DNA of 64,000 nucleotides from an uncultured Altererythrobacter sp. (GCA_913056125.1 CAJXNC010000002.1:186001-250000); one strand, 5' to 3'. Shown: positions 43,933 through 52,529, numbered from the stretch's first letter. Notes: generated by a model not told the origin, from the sequence alone. Numbers and translations are program-made.

Positions 43933-45897
43933 ATGGCAAATTTGATCTTCCGCTTCCCTCGTAAGCGTGCGCTGCTGGTCGCCAGCGCGGCCACGGCCCT
44001 GTGCCTGTCTGCCGGGCTGAGTGCGCAAGAGAGCGCCTCCACCGCCAACACGATCGATCACGTCACCTGGGATGGCTATCTCGGCGGCGTCGACAGCTCG
44101 CAATTCTCCGGTCTCGAGCAGATCACCAAAGACAATGTCGGCGAGCTCGAGCTGGCCTGGGAGTTCGACGTGGGCGCGCTGCGCGGCAACCATTACGGGT
44201 TCCGCTACAGCCCCACCATCGTCGACGGGGTGATGTATGTGATCGCGCCAAATGCACCCGATGCCCTGATCGCGCTCAATGGCGCCACGGGTGAGGAAAT
44301 CTGGCGCACCCAGTTCGAAGGGCGCATCGGCAATCGTGGCATTACCTATTGGGAAAGCGATGATCGCTCGGACCGGCGGCTCTTCGTCCTCAATGACGGC
44401 ATGCTGCGCGCCATCAATGCCGAGGACGGCTCGATCATCGAGGGCTTTGGCCCCGAAGGCGGCATCGACCTGCGCGACCAGCTCACGCGTGAGGACCGTT
44501 ACGACAAGCGTCCCCTGCAGCATGACAATCCGGGCCGCGTCTATGGCGATTCGATCATCATTTCGCTGCCGGCGTCGGATTATGCCTATGACTCGGCACC
44601 TGCCGACATCCATTCCTACAATGTGCTGACCGGGGAGCTGAACTGGGTCTTCCATGTGATCCCGGAACGCGGCGAATTCGGTTTCGAAACCTGGCCCGAT
44701 GTCGAGGACCGCTGGCGCTTTGGCGGGGCGCATAACTGGTCGAGCTTCACCGTCGATCCCGAACTGGGCATGATCTACGTGCCGACCGGCGCGCCGCGTT
44801 TCGACTGGTATGGCGGCAATCGCGAGGGCGATAATCTGTTCGCCACCTCGCTCATCGCCATCAATGCCAATACCGGTGAGCGCGTCTGGCACTTCCAGGC
44901 GGTGCATCACGATCTGTGGGACTATGACCTCCCGACATCGCCCAAGCTGCTGACGATCAACCGCAATGGCGTGGAAATCCCGGTCGTGATCCAGGCCACC
45001 AAGATGGGCTGGCTGCTGGTGTTCGATCGCCGCACGGGTGAGCCGATCTGGCCGATCCCCGAAGTCGAGGTTCCGCTGCCGACCACGCCGGGCGAAAAGG
45101 CCTCTCCCACGCAGCCGATCCCTTCTTGGCCGCCGCACTATGCGCGCCGCAGCTTTACCGAGGACGATATCAATCCCTTCCTCTCGGAAGAGGATCAGGC
45201 CAACGTTCGCGAAATCCTGCGCACCGCGCGCAATGACGGGCCCTTCACACCGGTCAGCACGCAGGGCACGATCCTGATGCCGAGCGAGAATGGCGGTTCG
45301 AATTTCGGCATGGTTTCGGTCGACCCGGTCCGCAACCGCCTGTTTATCGTGGTGCGCAATTACCCCTCGCTCGTCCGGCATATCCCCAATGATACGCCCG
45401 AGGCGCGCGCGGCGATGCCCAACTCGGAAATCCCCAACGTGATGCCCTATGAGGCGCCGTTCAACTTCATGATCCAGTCCAAGGGCATGGTGCCGGTCAG
45501 CCCGCCCTGGTCGACCATCACTGCCTACGACATGAATTCGGGCAATATGCTCTACCAGATACCCAATGGGGACGAGATGCAGGTGGTCGAGCAGTTCGGC
45601 GTCAGCGGCACCGGCACGCAGGCAACGCGTGGCGGCCCGACTTCCACGGCGACGGACCTCCTGTTCGTCCCGACCGCAGGCGATCGCAAGCTGCGCGCGC
45701 GCGATGCCTCGACCGGCCAGGTGCTGTGGGAATACGACCTTCCCGCAGCCGGCGAAGGAACGCCCGCGATCTACGAGGCGGATGGCCGCGAATTCGTGGT
45801 CATCCCGGTGGGCTGGGAAGGGCAGTTCCACCAGGGCATGGATACGCCGCCCGTTCCGGAAACGGTCCGCTACATGGCCTTCGCGCTGCCGGAGTGA
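43933..45897 (+). CDS. Soluble PQQ-dependent glucose dehydrogenase-like quinoprotein
   Basis: This 654-residue exported protein (signal peptide to about residue 31, ending GLSAQ) is a PQQ beta-propeller dehydrogenase. It resembles the periplasmic domain of membrane glucose dehydrogenase but lacks its N-terminal membrane helices. Visible features: QFSGLEQITKDNVGELELAW, DVEDRWRFGGAHNWSSFTVDPELGMIYVPTG, and HHDLWDYDLPTSPKLL with the typical WDxDxP motif. The tryptophan-docking repeats RTGEPIWPIPE and DASTGQVLWEYDLP and the C-terminal GGPTSTATDLLFV follow. It is likely a periplasmic sugar or alcohol dehydrogenase; substrate unknown. Its ribosome binding site is inside an inverted repeat. Confidence 0.9.
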   Translation: MANLIFRFPRKRALLVASAATALCLSAGLSAQESASTANTIDHVTWDGYLGGVDSSQFSGLEQITKDNVGELELAWEFDVGALRGNHYGFRYSPTIVDGVMYVIAPNAPDALIALNGATGEEIWRTQFEGRIGNRGITYWESDDRSDRRLFVLNDGMLRAINAEDGSIIEGFGPEGGIDLRDQLTREDRYDKRPLQHDNPGRVYGDSIIISLPASDYAYDSAPADIHSYNVLTGELNWVFHVIPERGEFGFETWPDVEDRWRFGGAHNWSSFTVDPELGMIYVPTGAPRFDWYGGNREGDNLFATSLIAINANTGERVWHFQAVHHDLWDYDLPTSPKLLTINRNGVEIPVVIQATKMGWLLVFDRRTGEPIWPIPEVEVPLPTTPGEKASPTQPIPSWPPHYARRSFTEDDINPFLSEEDQANVREILRTARNDGPFTPVSTQGTILMPSENGGSNFGMVSVDPVRNRLFIVVRNYPSLVRHIPNDTPEARAAMPNSEIPNVMPYEAPFNFMIQSKGMVPVSPPWSTITAYDMNSGNMLYQIPNGDEMQVVEQFGVSGTGTQATRGGPTSTATDLLFVPTAGDRKLRARDASTGQVLWEYDLPAAGEGTPAIYEADGREFVVIPVGWEGQFHQGMDTPPVPETVRYMAFALPE

Positions 45898-46032
45898 TGG
45901 GGCGGAGGTCGCAAGTCATCTCCACGCAGCCAGATACTGATCTGCAAGCGGGGCCGGTTGCCGCCTGTCCCGGCAAAAGGGTTTGGAACAAGATGCTGCC
46001 GCGATCGGTTGCGAGGTGAGGAGGACGCGAGA

Positions 46033-46269
46033 ATGAAACTGAACCTGATCGGCATCGGAGCCTTGGGACTGTTCGCCTACGGGCTGATCAAGCGGCAGAA
46101 TGCGCGCAGGAATGCCGCCTATGCCGAAGGCCAGCCCCACGACCATCACACGGATGTTCGCGATGCCGGACCCGATGCCATGCGCGATCCCTGCCAGCGC
46201 GAATGGACCGAGACCGACGAGGACGGGGACGAGAGCTTCCCGGCAAGCGATCCGCCTGGCGGCTATTGA
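46033..46269 (+). CDS. Small membrane-anchored protein with DESFPASDPP tail
   Basis: This 78-residue protein has one N-terminal membrane segment (LNLIGIGALGLFAYGLI), a basic region (KRQNARRNA), a His/Asp-rich linker and the C-terminal DGDESFPASDPPGGY. The xxSFPASDPP motif recurs at the ends of many small bacterial proteins of unknown function. AGGAGG 9 bases before the ATG supports the start. It could be cotranscribed with the upstream quinoprotein; its stop is 70 bases from the convergent aldo/keto reductase stop. Confidence 0.75.
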   Translation: MKLNLIGIGALGLFAYGLIKRQNARRNAAYAEGQPHDHHTDVRDAGPDAMRDPCQREWTETDEDGDESFPASDPPGGY

Positions 46270-46338
46270 TGGGCTGCGTGGCGCTTCGATGGCGCCGAGT
46301 ACCCCTTGAGCACCTTTTAGGCTCCGCTCAGCCCCGTT

Positions 46339-47301
46339 TCAGCTGCTCGATGCAGATAGTGCGGCAAGTTGCTCCTCGCTCAGTTCCAGTTTGGTGAACT
46401 CGAGCAGTTGCTCGAGCTGTTCGACCGTGCGGGCGCTGGCGATTGGGGCAGGAATACCGGGCTGCTTCACCAGCCATGCGAGCGCGATGGCGGGCAGGCT
46501 GGCGCCGGTCTCTTCCGCGACCTTGTCCATGGCCGCGAGGACGGGCGGGCCTATTTCCGCATAGTCCTTCACACGGTGCGTGCGGTTGCCCTGCTCGAAA
46601 TCTTTGGCCTCTCGGTACTTGCCAGTCAGGTAGCCCGAGGCGAGACCGAAGAAGGGCAGCATGGCGATGCCGCGCGAGGTGCAGAGCTGCTGCAAGTCCG
46701 GTGCATAGGCCTTGCGCGAGACGAGGTTGTATTCGTTCTGCAGCGCCCGGAACGGCTCCAGTCCGGCAGCATCGGCAGCTTCCAGCGCGGCGGAGAGACG
46801 CTCGGCAGAGAAGTTGGAGGCACCCAGCGAGTGGACTTTGCCCGACTTTACCGTGCCATCGAAAGCCGCGACAATATCGCCGATTGCGAGCTGTTCGTAA
46901 TCGCGATGCGCGTAATAGAGATCGAGATAATCGGTCTGCAGACGCTCGAGCGAGGCGTCGAGCGAGATCATCACTTCCGCAGGCTCGTAAAGCGTCGGAT
47001 CGCCATCTGCGCCGAAGCCCTGATGCCCGCCCTTGCGCGGCAACATGCCGGTCTTGGTGTGGATCCGCATCTCGCTTCGCACCCCGCGCGCTGCCAGCCA
47101 TTCTCCGATCACCGTCTCGGACTCGCCGCCCACATGGCCGGGGATCCAGGCCGAATAGACGTCTGCCGTATCGATCATCCGTCCGCCTGCCTCGTAAAAG
47201 GCGTCGAGGACGGCAAAGGCCTCGTCGCCCTTGGCGGTCCAGCCGAAGACATTGCCGCCAAGGACCAGCGGTATACCGGCAATTGCGGGATGATCCGTCA
47301 T
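46339..47301 (-). CDS. Aldo/keto reductase
   Basis: This 320-residue NADPH-dependent oxidoreductase has the TIM-barrel active-site tetrad Asp44, Tyr49 ([10 protein letters not shown]), Lys83 (IHTKTG) and His132 (LYYAHRD). The C-terminal cofactor loop reads [17 protein letters not shown]. It resembles the general-stress aldo/keto reductase branch (YhdN/YajO); substrate unknown. The start overlaps the ribH stop by 4 bases, so it is the last gene of ribBX-ribH-reductase, an unusual position for an aldo/keto reductase. Confidence 0.9.
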   Translation of the reverse strand: MTDHPAIAGIPLVLGGNVFGWTAKGDEAFAVLDAFYEAGGRMIDTADVYSAWIPGHVGGESETVIGEWLAARGVRSEMRIHTKTGMLPRKGGHQGFGADGDPTLYEPAEVMISLDASLERLQTDYLDLYYAHRDYEQLAIGDIVAAFDGTVKSGKVHSLGASNFSAERLSAALEAADAAGLEPFRALQNEYNLVSRKAYAPDLQQLCTSRGIAMLPFFGLASGYLTGKYREAKDFEQGNRTHRVKDYAEIGPPVLAAMDKVAEETGASLPAIALAWLVKQPGIPAPIASARTVEQLEQLLEFTKLELSEEQLAALSASSS

Positions 47302-47717
47302 GCGAACTTCTCCTGGATATCGAGCAACGCCATAGCCGCTTCGGCAGCACCCGCGCCCTTGTTTCCCTGTGCCGGATCGGCGCGGTAGATCGCCTGCGCC
47401 TCGTTCTCCGTGGTGAGGATGCCATTGCCGATGGGAATACCATCCATGCTCAGCGCCATGATGCCGCGCGCGCTTTCGCCTGCGACGATTTCGAAGTGGT
47501 AGGTCTCGCCGCGGATCACCACGCCGAGCGCAACGAAGCCCTCATAGCGGCCGCTTTCCGCAGCCGTGGCGATGGCGCCGGGTAGCTCGAGCGCTCCCGG
47601 CACGGTGAGCACCTCCACCTCATGCCCTGCTGCTTCGAGCGCGCCCTTCGCGCCCGCAATCAACATGTCATTGAGGTGCCCGTAGAAGCGGGCTTCGACG
47701 ATAAGAAACTTGGCCAT
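47298..47717 (-). CDS. ribH: 6,7-dimethyl-8-ribityllumazine synthase
   Basis: RibH condenses the pyrimidine intermediate with dihydroxybutanone phosphate to lumazine, the penultimate step of riboflavin synthesis. The 139-residue protein has [54 protein letters not shown] with the catalytic His74, and [16 protein letters not shown]. Eleven bases follow the ribBX stop, so these are cotranscribed. Confidence 0.95.
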   Translation of the reverse strand: MAKFLIVEARFYGHLNDMLIAGAKGALEAAGHEVEVLTVPGALELPGAIATAAESGRYEGFVALGVVIRGETYHFEIVAGESARGIMALSMDGIPIGNGILTTENEAQAIYRADPAQGNKGAGAAEAAMALLDIQEKFA

Positions 47718-47728
47718 GATTGCGGTCC

Positions 47729-49027
47729 TTAAAGGGTAATCGGGCGTTCGCCCACAATGGAGAGGCCATAGCCTTCAAGGCCGACCAGCGAATGGCGCGT
47801 ATTGGTAAGCAGAACCATGTCGCGTACGCCCAGCTCGGCCAGGATCTGCGCGCCCACACCATAATCGCGTTGTTCGGGCGGCATGTCGTCCGCCGGCTCG
47901 GGGGGAGGGGGCGCGCCTTTCAAATCGCGGATGGCGCGGGTGGCATAGTCGGGCAGGGGACGATTGATCAGTACGACTACGCCGGTACCCTCTTCGCCGA
48001 TAATCCGCATCGCCCCGGCCAGCAGGCCCTGTCGATCCGTATTTCGGGCAAAGACGTCCTCGAAAATCGACAGGGCGTGCATGCGCACCAGAGTTGGCTT
48101 GCTGCTGTCGATATGGCCCTTGACCAGCGCCATGGTCTCGCCCTTGGTCGCCTTGTTCCAGAAGCTTATCGCGCGCCAGTCTCCACCCCATTCACTGCTG
48201 AAGCGTTCTTCCTCGCGCTTTTCGACGAGATGGTCGTGCTGGCGGCGATAGGCGATCAGGTCGCGGATCGTGCCGATCTTGAGATTGTGCTTGCGCCCGA
48301 AGCGGATCAGATCGTCGAAGCGAGCCATGGACCCGTCCTCGTTCATGATTTCGCAGATCACGCCTGCAGGGTTGAGGCCGGCAAGTCGGGAAATGTCCAC
48401 CGCGGCCTCGGTGTGACCAGCACGGACCAGCACCCCGCCTTCGCGGGCGACCAGCGGAAAAACATGGCCGGGGGAGACGATGTCGTCCGCACCCTTGGAG
48501 GCGTCGATGGCAACCGAGATGGTGCGGGCTCGGTCTGCGGCGGAGATGCCGGTGGTCACGCCCTCGCGCGCCTCGATCGCCACGGTGAATGCGGTGCGGT
48601 GGCTTGCACGATTCTTCTGCGTCATCAGGTGCAGGCCGAGCTGTTCGGTGCGCTGCTTGGTCATGGCAAGGCAGATCAGGCCGCGGCCATGCGTTGCCAT
48701 GAAATTGATCGCATCGGGGGTGGCCATTTGCGCCGGGATGATGAGGTCGCCTTCATTCTCGCGGTCTTCGTCATCGACCAGGATAAACATGCGGCCATTA
48801 CGCGCTTCGTCGATGATCTCCTCGATTCCGACAAGCACGGGGGTGTCGTCATTCTCGGTCAGGAAGCGCTCGATCTTTCCGATCGTTTCTGCCGTGGGAT
48901 TCCAGCCGGGCTCAAGGCAGTCGCGCAGCGTGTTTACGTGGAGTCCGGCGGCGCGCGCCAGGCCTGCGCGCGTCATCTTGCCGTCGCCGATGACCTCGCG
49001 AATGCGATCGATTGTTGTTTCATCCAT
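47729..49027 (-). CDS. ribB: RibBX: 3,4-dihydroxy-2-butanone-4-phosphate synthase with N-terminal helix-turn-helix and degenerate GTP cyclohydrolase II domain
   Basis: The 432-residue protein has three parts. Residues 1-60 form an XRE-like helix-turn-helix ([21 protein letters not shown], then [14 protein letters not shown]), unusual for this enzyme. Residues about 61-265 are an intact RibB domain ([47 protein letters not shown]). Residues about 275-432 resemble GTP cyclohydrolase II but lack its three zinc cysteines: [20 protein letters not shown] stands where the SQC and RCDCG motifs belong, so this part is probably not catalytic. RibB with a degenerate RibA domain is known as RibBX in Proteobacteria. 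The promoter holds a 16-bp palindrome and the mRNA appears leaderless, so autoregulation is likely. Confidence 0.92.
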   Translation of the reverse strand: MDETTIDRIREVIGDGKMTRAGLARAAGLHVNTLRDCLEPGWNPTAETIGKIERFLTENDDTPVLVGIEEIIDEARNGRMFILVDDEDRENEGDLIIPAQMATPDAINFMATHGRGLICLAMTKQRTEQLGLHLMTQKNRASHRTAFTVAIEAREGVTTGISAADRARTISVAIDASKGADDIVSPGHVFPLVAREGGVLVRAGHTEAAVDISRLAGLNPAGVICEIMNEDGSMARFDDLIRFGRKHNLKIGTIRDLIAYRRQHDHLVEKREEERFSSEWGGDWRAISFWNKATKGETMALVKGHIDSSKPTLVRMHALSIFEDVFARNTDRQGLLAGAMRIIGEEGTGVVVLINRPLPDYATRAIRDLKGAPPPPEPADDMPPEQRDYGVGAQILAELGVRDMVLLTNTRHSLVGLEGYGLSIVGERPITL

Positions 49028-49034
49028 GAAACTT

Positions 49035-49062
49035 ACAATATCACATTTAAATGTGACGGCAA
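49035..49062 (-). promoter_or_regulatory. Predicted leaderless promoter of ribBX
   Basis: On the minus strand TTGCCG (49062-49057) and TATTGT (49040-49035) are spaced by exactly 16 bases, which is the palindrome at 49041-49056. The ATG at 49027 lies 7 bases past the -10 box, so the transcript would be leaderless. Confidence 0.55.
49041..49056. promoter_or_regulatory. Palindromic operator in the ribBX promoter
   Basis: TCACATTTAAATGTGA is a perfect 16-bp palindrome. It occupies the whole spacer between the predicted -35 and -10 boxes, where a bound dimer would block RNA polymerase. The N-terminal helix-turn-helix of RibBX is the obvious candidate to bind it, but this is inference. Confidence 0.6.
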
Positions 49063-49070
49063 GGCCACCT

Positions 49071-49081
49071 TATCACATTTA
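49071..49081. promoter_or_regulatory. Second half-site for the ribBX operator
   Basis: TATCACATTTA repeats, in the same orientation, the 11 bases at 49039-49049 in and beside the palindrome, 32 bases (about three helical turns) away. It lies between the ribBX promoter and the divergent flavin reductase gene. Confidence 0.5.
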
Positions 49082-49149
49082 CGCTTGCGCGTGCTTCCTG
49101 CTTGCGCTGCCCACACTATGTCCTCATGTAGGAAAGGGATGGAGGATCA

Positions 49150-49668
49150 GTGACCGATTCCGTGCAGGACAGGGCCGAATTACTCTCGGCGTTTCGCGAT
49201 GCCATGCGGCATGTCGCGGCGACGGTCTATGCCGTAACGACCATGCATGAGGGCCAGCGCTACGGCATATTGGCAACTGCAGTGAACTCGCTCAGCTTCG
49301 ATCCGCCGAGCTTGCTGGTCTGTATCAACCGCAATGCCTCGGTCCACGATCCGCTCTTCGCGGCGCAGACTTTTGCGGTGAACGTTCTGGGGCTGGGCAA
49401 TCGCGATGTTGCAGAGCATTTCATGCTGCCCGATGCGGAAAGTCGCTTTTCGGTTGGCGAGTGGGAAGAACAGGCGGGCGTGCCGGTATTGGCCAATGCC
49501 CAGTCGAGCTTTGTGTGCCGCATGGCCAATTGCCATGAATTTGGAACGCACAGCGTTTTCATCGGGGAATTGCTGGCGGCCAAACACAGGCAGGACGCTA
49601 CCCCGCTGACCTATTTCGACCGGCACTATATCGATATCAGCGAAGCGCCGGGGCGCAGCGAAGTCTAA
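49150..49668 (+). CDS. Flavin reductase family protein
   Basis: This 172-residue protein belongs to the NADH:flavin reductase-like FMN-binding split-barrel family (HpaC/DIM6 group), which supplies reduced flavin to monooxygenases. Visible motifs: FRDAMRHVAATVYAVTT near the N-terminus, ATAVNSLSFDPPSLLVCINRNASVHDPL, FAVNVLGLGNRDVAEHF and LTYFDRHY at the C-terminus. The GTG start at 49150 has GGAGG about 8 bases upstream. It is divergent from ribBX, with the palindromic operator between them, so it may share control with riboflavin synthesis. Confidence 0.88.
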   Translation: MTDSVQDRAELLSAFRDAMRHVAATVYAVTTMHEGQRYGILATAVNSLSFDPPSLLVCINRNASVHDPLFAAQTFAVNVLGLGNRDVAEHFMLPDAESRFSVGEWEEQAGVPVLANAQSSFVCRMANCHEFGTHSVFIGELLAAKHRQDATPLTYFDRHYIDISEAPGRSEV

Positions 49669-50636
49669 TCTTCGAAGGGCACGTCGCGCTGGCTAAGAAG
49701 GTGCCCGGGCAGGAAGGGCGGCTCGGTGGCCTCCTGGTCGAGAATGTCCACCTCTTCCTGTGTAATCTCCGCTCGCCTGTTCCGCGACGGATAGAGGCGG
49801 CTGCGAAAGATCCCGCCACCGGCAAAGGAACTGGCATCGGACCGCCAGAAGGCAGGGGCACTCTCCGGATCGTATCCGGCATTGTAGAGCAGGGTGACCG
49901 CCATGCGGTCCGCTTCGATCTCGACCTCGCGGCCGATCCGGCGATTGCGGCCAAATTCCCCGAAGAAGCCCTTGCTTACCCCGGCAGCTTCAAGCCGGCG
50001 CCGGTGGAGCAAGACGGAATGGCCAAGCTCATGCGCGAAAACGACTGCAAGGTTCTCGTCACTGAGCCTGCTCGCCACTCCGTAGCTTATCTGGATGACG
50101 CGACCGTCGGACCGGGCCTCGTCTCCCTGATTGGCAAGCACTTCGACCAGCGAACTGCATCCAAGTGGAGCGTCGAAAACAATTTCGCGCTCTTCACCAT
50201 CGCGGACAATGGCCAGCTGCAATTCGCCCTGCTGCCCGGCGATGGTCCAGAACACATCGTCGCGCAGCGGTTGCTCGCCTTCCATGGGCAATTCGCCGAC
50301 GGGAGTGCCCTGGACAGCGGAGAGTCCGTCTCCGGCCATGATCCCCGCCTTGTAGGCAGGAGAGCCCGGCACGATTCCGAGCACTTCGACCTGGCCATTG
50401 GCGAACCACCCTTCGGGCGGTGAACCATATTGGTCGGCGCTGTGCAGGATCATGCCGGTGAGCGGCATGGTCTCGACGCACAGATCTACATTCGCACCCT
50501 GCATCTGCTCAGCCAATGAAGCGAGCCGCAGATCCTGCTCGCGCAGCGCCTCGTAGGTCATGGCCTGTTGCGCCTGTGCTGATCCTGCAAAGGCGATGAA
50601 GCACCAAGCTGCAATGGCGAGGCGTGTCAGCTTCAT
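49665..50636 (-). CDS. Secreted M48 metalloprotease with PDZ domain
   Basis: This 323-residue protein has a signal peptide (MKLTRLAIAAWCFIAFAGSAQA). A PDZ-like domain at about 80-150 (GWFANGQVEVLGIVPGSPAYKAGIMAGDGL) follows. The M48 peptidase core has HELGH (202-206) and the third zinc ligand in EIEADRMA (Glu241). It has no transmembrane anchor beyond the signal. M48 proteases with PDZ domains act in periplasmic quality control. The gene overlaps the FMN-dependent oxidase gene upstream by 4 bases and is convergent with the flavin reductase gene (4 bases). Confidence 0.87.
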   Translation of the reverse strand: MKLTRLAIAAWCFIAFAGSAQAQQAMTYEALREQDLRLASLAEQMQGANVDLCVETMPLTGMILHSADQYGSPPEGWFANGQVEVLGIVPGSPAYKAGIMAGDGLSAVQGTPVGELPMEGEQPLRDDVFWTIAGQQGELQLAIVRDGEEREIVFDAPLGCSSLVEVLANQGDEARSDGRVIQISYGVASRLSDENLAVVFAHELGHSVLLHRRRLEAAGVSKGFFGEFGRNRRIGREVEIEADRMAVTLLYNAGYDPESAPAFWRSDASSFAGGGIFRSRLYPSRNRRAEITQEEVDILDQEATEPPFLPGHLLSQRDVPFED

Positions 50637-51784
50637 TGGTGGAGCAGGTCGCTCGTGATCTGATCCGTATGCGTGACCCCGAGCATTCCCATGACGCGCC
50701 TGATTTCTTCCTGCAGCAGCGCCATGGCGCGCACGGCCCCGGCTTCTCCGCCTGCAGCCAGGCCATAGAGCGTGGCGCGCCCTACCAGCACACCGTCGGC
50801 TCCCAAAGCGAGCGCTTTCACCACATCGCTGCCCCGGCGCACGCCGCTATCGAAGAGGATGGTGGTCTTGCCGCCAACACGTTCGGCAATGGCGGGCAGG
50901 GCGTGGATCGAGGCGAGCGAATGGTCGAGCGAGCGTGCACCGTGATTGGAGACGACAATCGCATCGGCGCCGATCGCGACCGCTTGCTCCGCATCGTCGG
51001 GATGGAGGATGCCCTTGAGTACGAATGTGCCCTGCCATTTGTCGCGGAAGGCCTTGAGCGCATCCCAGTCGAGATTGTCATGCTTGAATCGCGTGCCGGG
51101 CTTGGCGCCTTTGACCATGCTGGCCTTCAGGTGCTCGGGCAGGTTCCCCTGCGTCGGCAGCGAACCACCCAGAGCATAGCGGCCCATCACGCCGGCCAGC
51201 CAGCGCGGATGTGTCAGCAGGTCGAGCGCATTGCGGCTGTTTAGGGTCAGCGGCAGGCCATAGCCGCTACGAAAGAGATATTCTCGATTGGGCATGACGG
51301 GCAGGTCGAGCGTGAGGAACAGCGTATCGCATCCTGCCGCGCTGACCCGCTCCATCGTGGCGTGGCAAAGCTCGCGATCTTCCCACAGGTAAAGCTGGAA
51401 CCATTGCCTGCCGCCCGCCGCGACGATGTCCTCGACATCCATCGTGCTCGCGCCGGAAATGGTGAAGGGGATGCCCGCCTGTGCTGCCGCGAGGGCAAGG
51501 TGCTCGTCCCCATTATGCCACAACATTCCCGCCGCACCTGTTGGGCCGATAGCGAAGGGCACCGAGCTTTGCGCGTCAAGAATCGTGTGGCTCGTATCGA
51601 TCTGCTCGACCTTGTTGCCCACGCGTGGAACGAAGGTGATTGCATCGAATGCCGCGCGATTGCGGTCCATGCCCGTCTCGTCCTCGACGCCGCGCTCGAG
51701 ATATTCCCACACGCCCTTGGGCAGGCGCCTGCGCGCCCGCTGGCGCAGGTCCTCGATATTGTAGCAGCCAAGATCGGCGGTCAT
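50633..51784 (-). CDS. FMN-dependent alpha-hydroxy acid dehydrogenase (LldD-like)
   Basis: This 383-residue TIM-barrel flavoprotein belongs to the lactate/glycolate/mandelate oxidase family. FMN-binding features: FAIGPTGAAGMLWHNGDEHLA near 80-100, TLFLTLDLPVMPNRE, VLKGILHPDDAEQAV, and the catalytic-histidine segment SNHGARSLDH, where the usual second glycine (SNHGGR) is an alanine. DSGVRRGSDVVKALALGADGVLVGR completes the flavin phosphate site. Substrate uncertain. Last gene but one of SDR-oxidase-M48. Confidence 0.9.
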   Translation of the reverse strand: MTADLGCYNIEDLRQRARRRLPKGVWEYLERGVEDETGMDRNRAAFDAITFVPRVGNKVEQIDTSHTILDAQSSVPFAIGPTGAAGMLWHNGDEHLALAAAQAGIPFTISGASTMDVEDIVAAGGRQWFQLYLWEDRELCHATMERVSAAGCDTLFLTLDLPVMPNREYLFRSGYGLPLTLNSRNALDLLTHPRWLAGVMGRYALGGSLPTQGNLPEHLKASMVKGAKPGTRFKHDNLDWDALKAFRDKWQGTFVLKGILHPDDAEQAVAIGADAIVVSNHGARSLDHSLASIHALPAIAERVGGKTTILFDSGVRRGSDVVKALALGADGVLVGRATLYGLAAGGEAGAVRAMALLQEEIRRVMGMLGVTHTDQITSDLLHQ

Positions 51785-51800
51785 GCCGAAAGCTAACCTG

Positions 51801-52529
51801 TCAGCCGCGGCCCAGGAAGGGCAGCTTGTTCTGGACCATCAATGCCTCGTAGAAATTGATGTAGTCGGGCATGTCGCACATGTGGATGATGATGCCGGCG
51901 GCTTCTTCGGGCGTGGCCGCGAAGTCATCGGGCAGCTTGACCGAACCGGGCATGATCTCGGTGGCGACGATGCCGGGATGGAAGATCGACACGGCGATGT
52001 GGTCGTCGCGCCCGTCCAGCGCCAGCGCGTGCGTCAGGCCCTGCAGACCAAACTTGCTGGCGGTGTAGCTGGGACAGTGATCGCGCGGCACCTTGGCCGA
52101 GATCGAGCCGACATTGACGATGCGCCCATGGCCGCCCTTGAGGAAGATCGGCCAGGCATGCTTGCAGCACAGGAAGGCGCTGGTGAGATTGGTGGCGATC
52201 ACCTTGTTCCAGTGGTCGAGCGTAGCCTCATGCGCAGGGGTGTTCTCGGCAATACCGGCATTGTTGATCAGCACATCGACCGTGCCGAACTTTGCCACGG
52301 CCTCGGCAAACAGGTTGGCGACGGCGTCTTCATCGGTCACGTCGGTGGCGACGGCCAGCGCTTCGCCTCCCATGCCTTCGATCTTTTCGACCAGCGAGGT
52401 CAGTCGTTCCGCGCGGCGCGCGGCGAGGACGACTTTCGCGCCCTTTTCGACAAAGCCGATTGCGCAGGCCTCGCCAATGCCCGAGCTGGCTCCGGTCACC
52501 ACCGCCACGCGGCCTTCAAGAATGCTCAC
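51801..52529 (-). CDS. Short-chain dehydrogenase/reductase
   Basis: This 242-residue SDR has the NAD(P) motif TGASSGIG (12-19), the NNAG motif (90s), and the Ser/Tyr/Lys catalytic triad in VGSISAKVPRDHCPSYTASKFG. An acidic residue after the second strand is absent and AARR follows, so NADP is favoured. The C-terminal region HMCDMPDYINFYEAL is typical of clan members close to YdfG (3-hydroxy acid dehydrogenase). The stop lies 16 bases before the oxidase start, suggesting an operon. Confidence 0.88.
   Translation of the reverse strand: MSILEGRVAVVTGASSGIGEACAIGFVEKGAKVVLAARRAERLTSLVEKIEGMGGEALAVATDVTDEDAVANLFAEAVAKFGTVDVLINNAGIAENTPAHEATLDHWNKVIATNLTSAFLCCKHAWPIFLKGGHGRIVNVGSISAKVPRDHCPSYTASKFGLQGLTHALALDGRDDHIAVSIFHPGIVATEIMPGSVKLPDDFAATPEEAAGIIIHMCDMPDYINFYEALMVQNKLPFLGRG

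Noticed and set aside
49028-49149. FMN riboswitch upstream of ribBX
   Set aside because: The ATG lies 7 bases from the predicted -10 box, leaving no leader, and no conserved FMN-element sequence is seen. The palindrome is the likelier control element.
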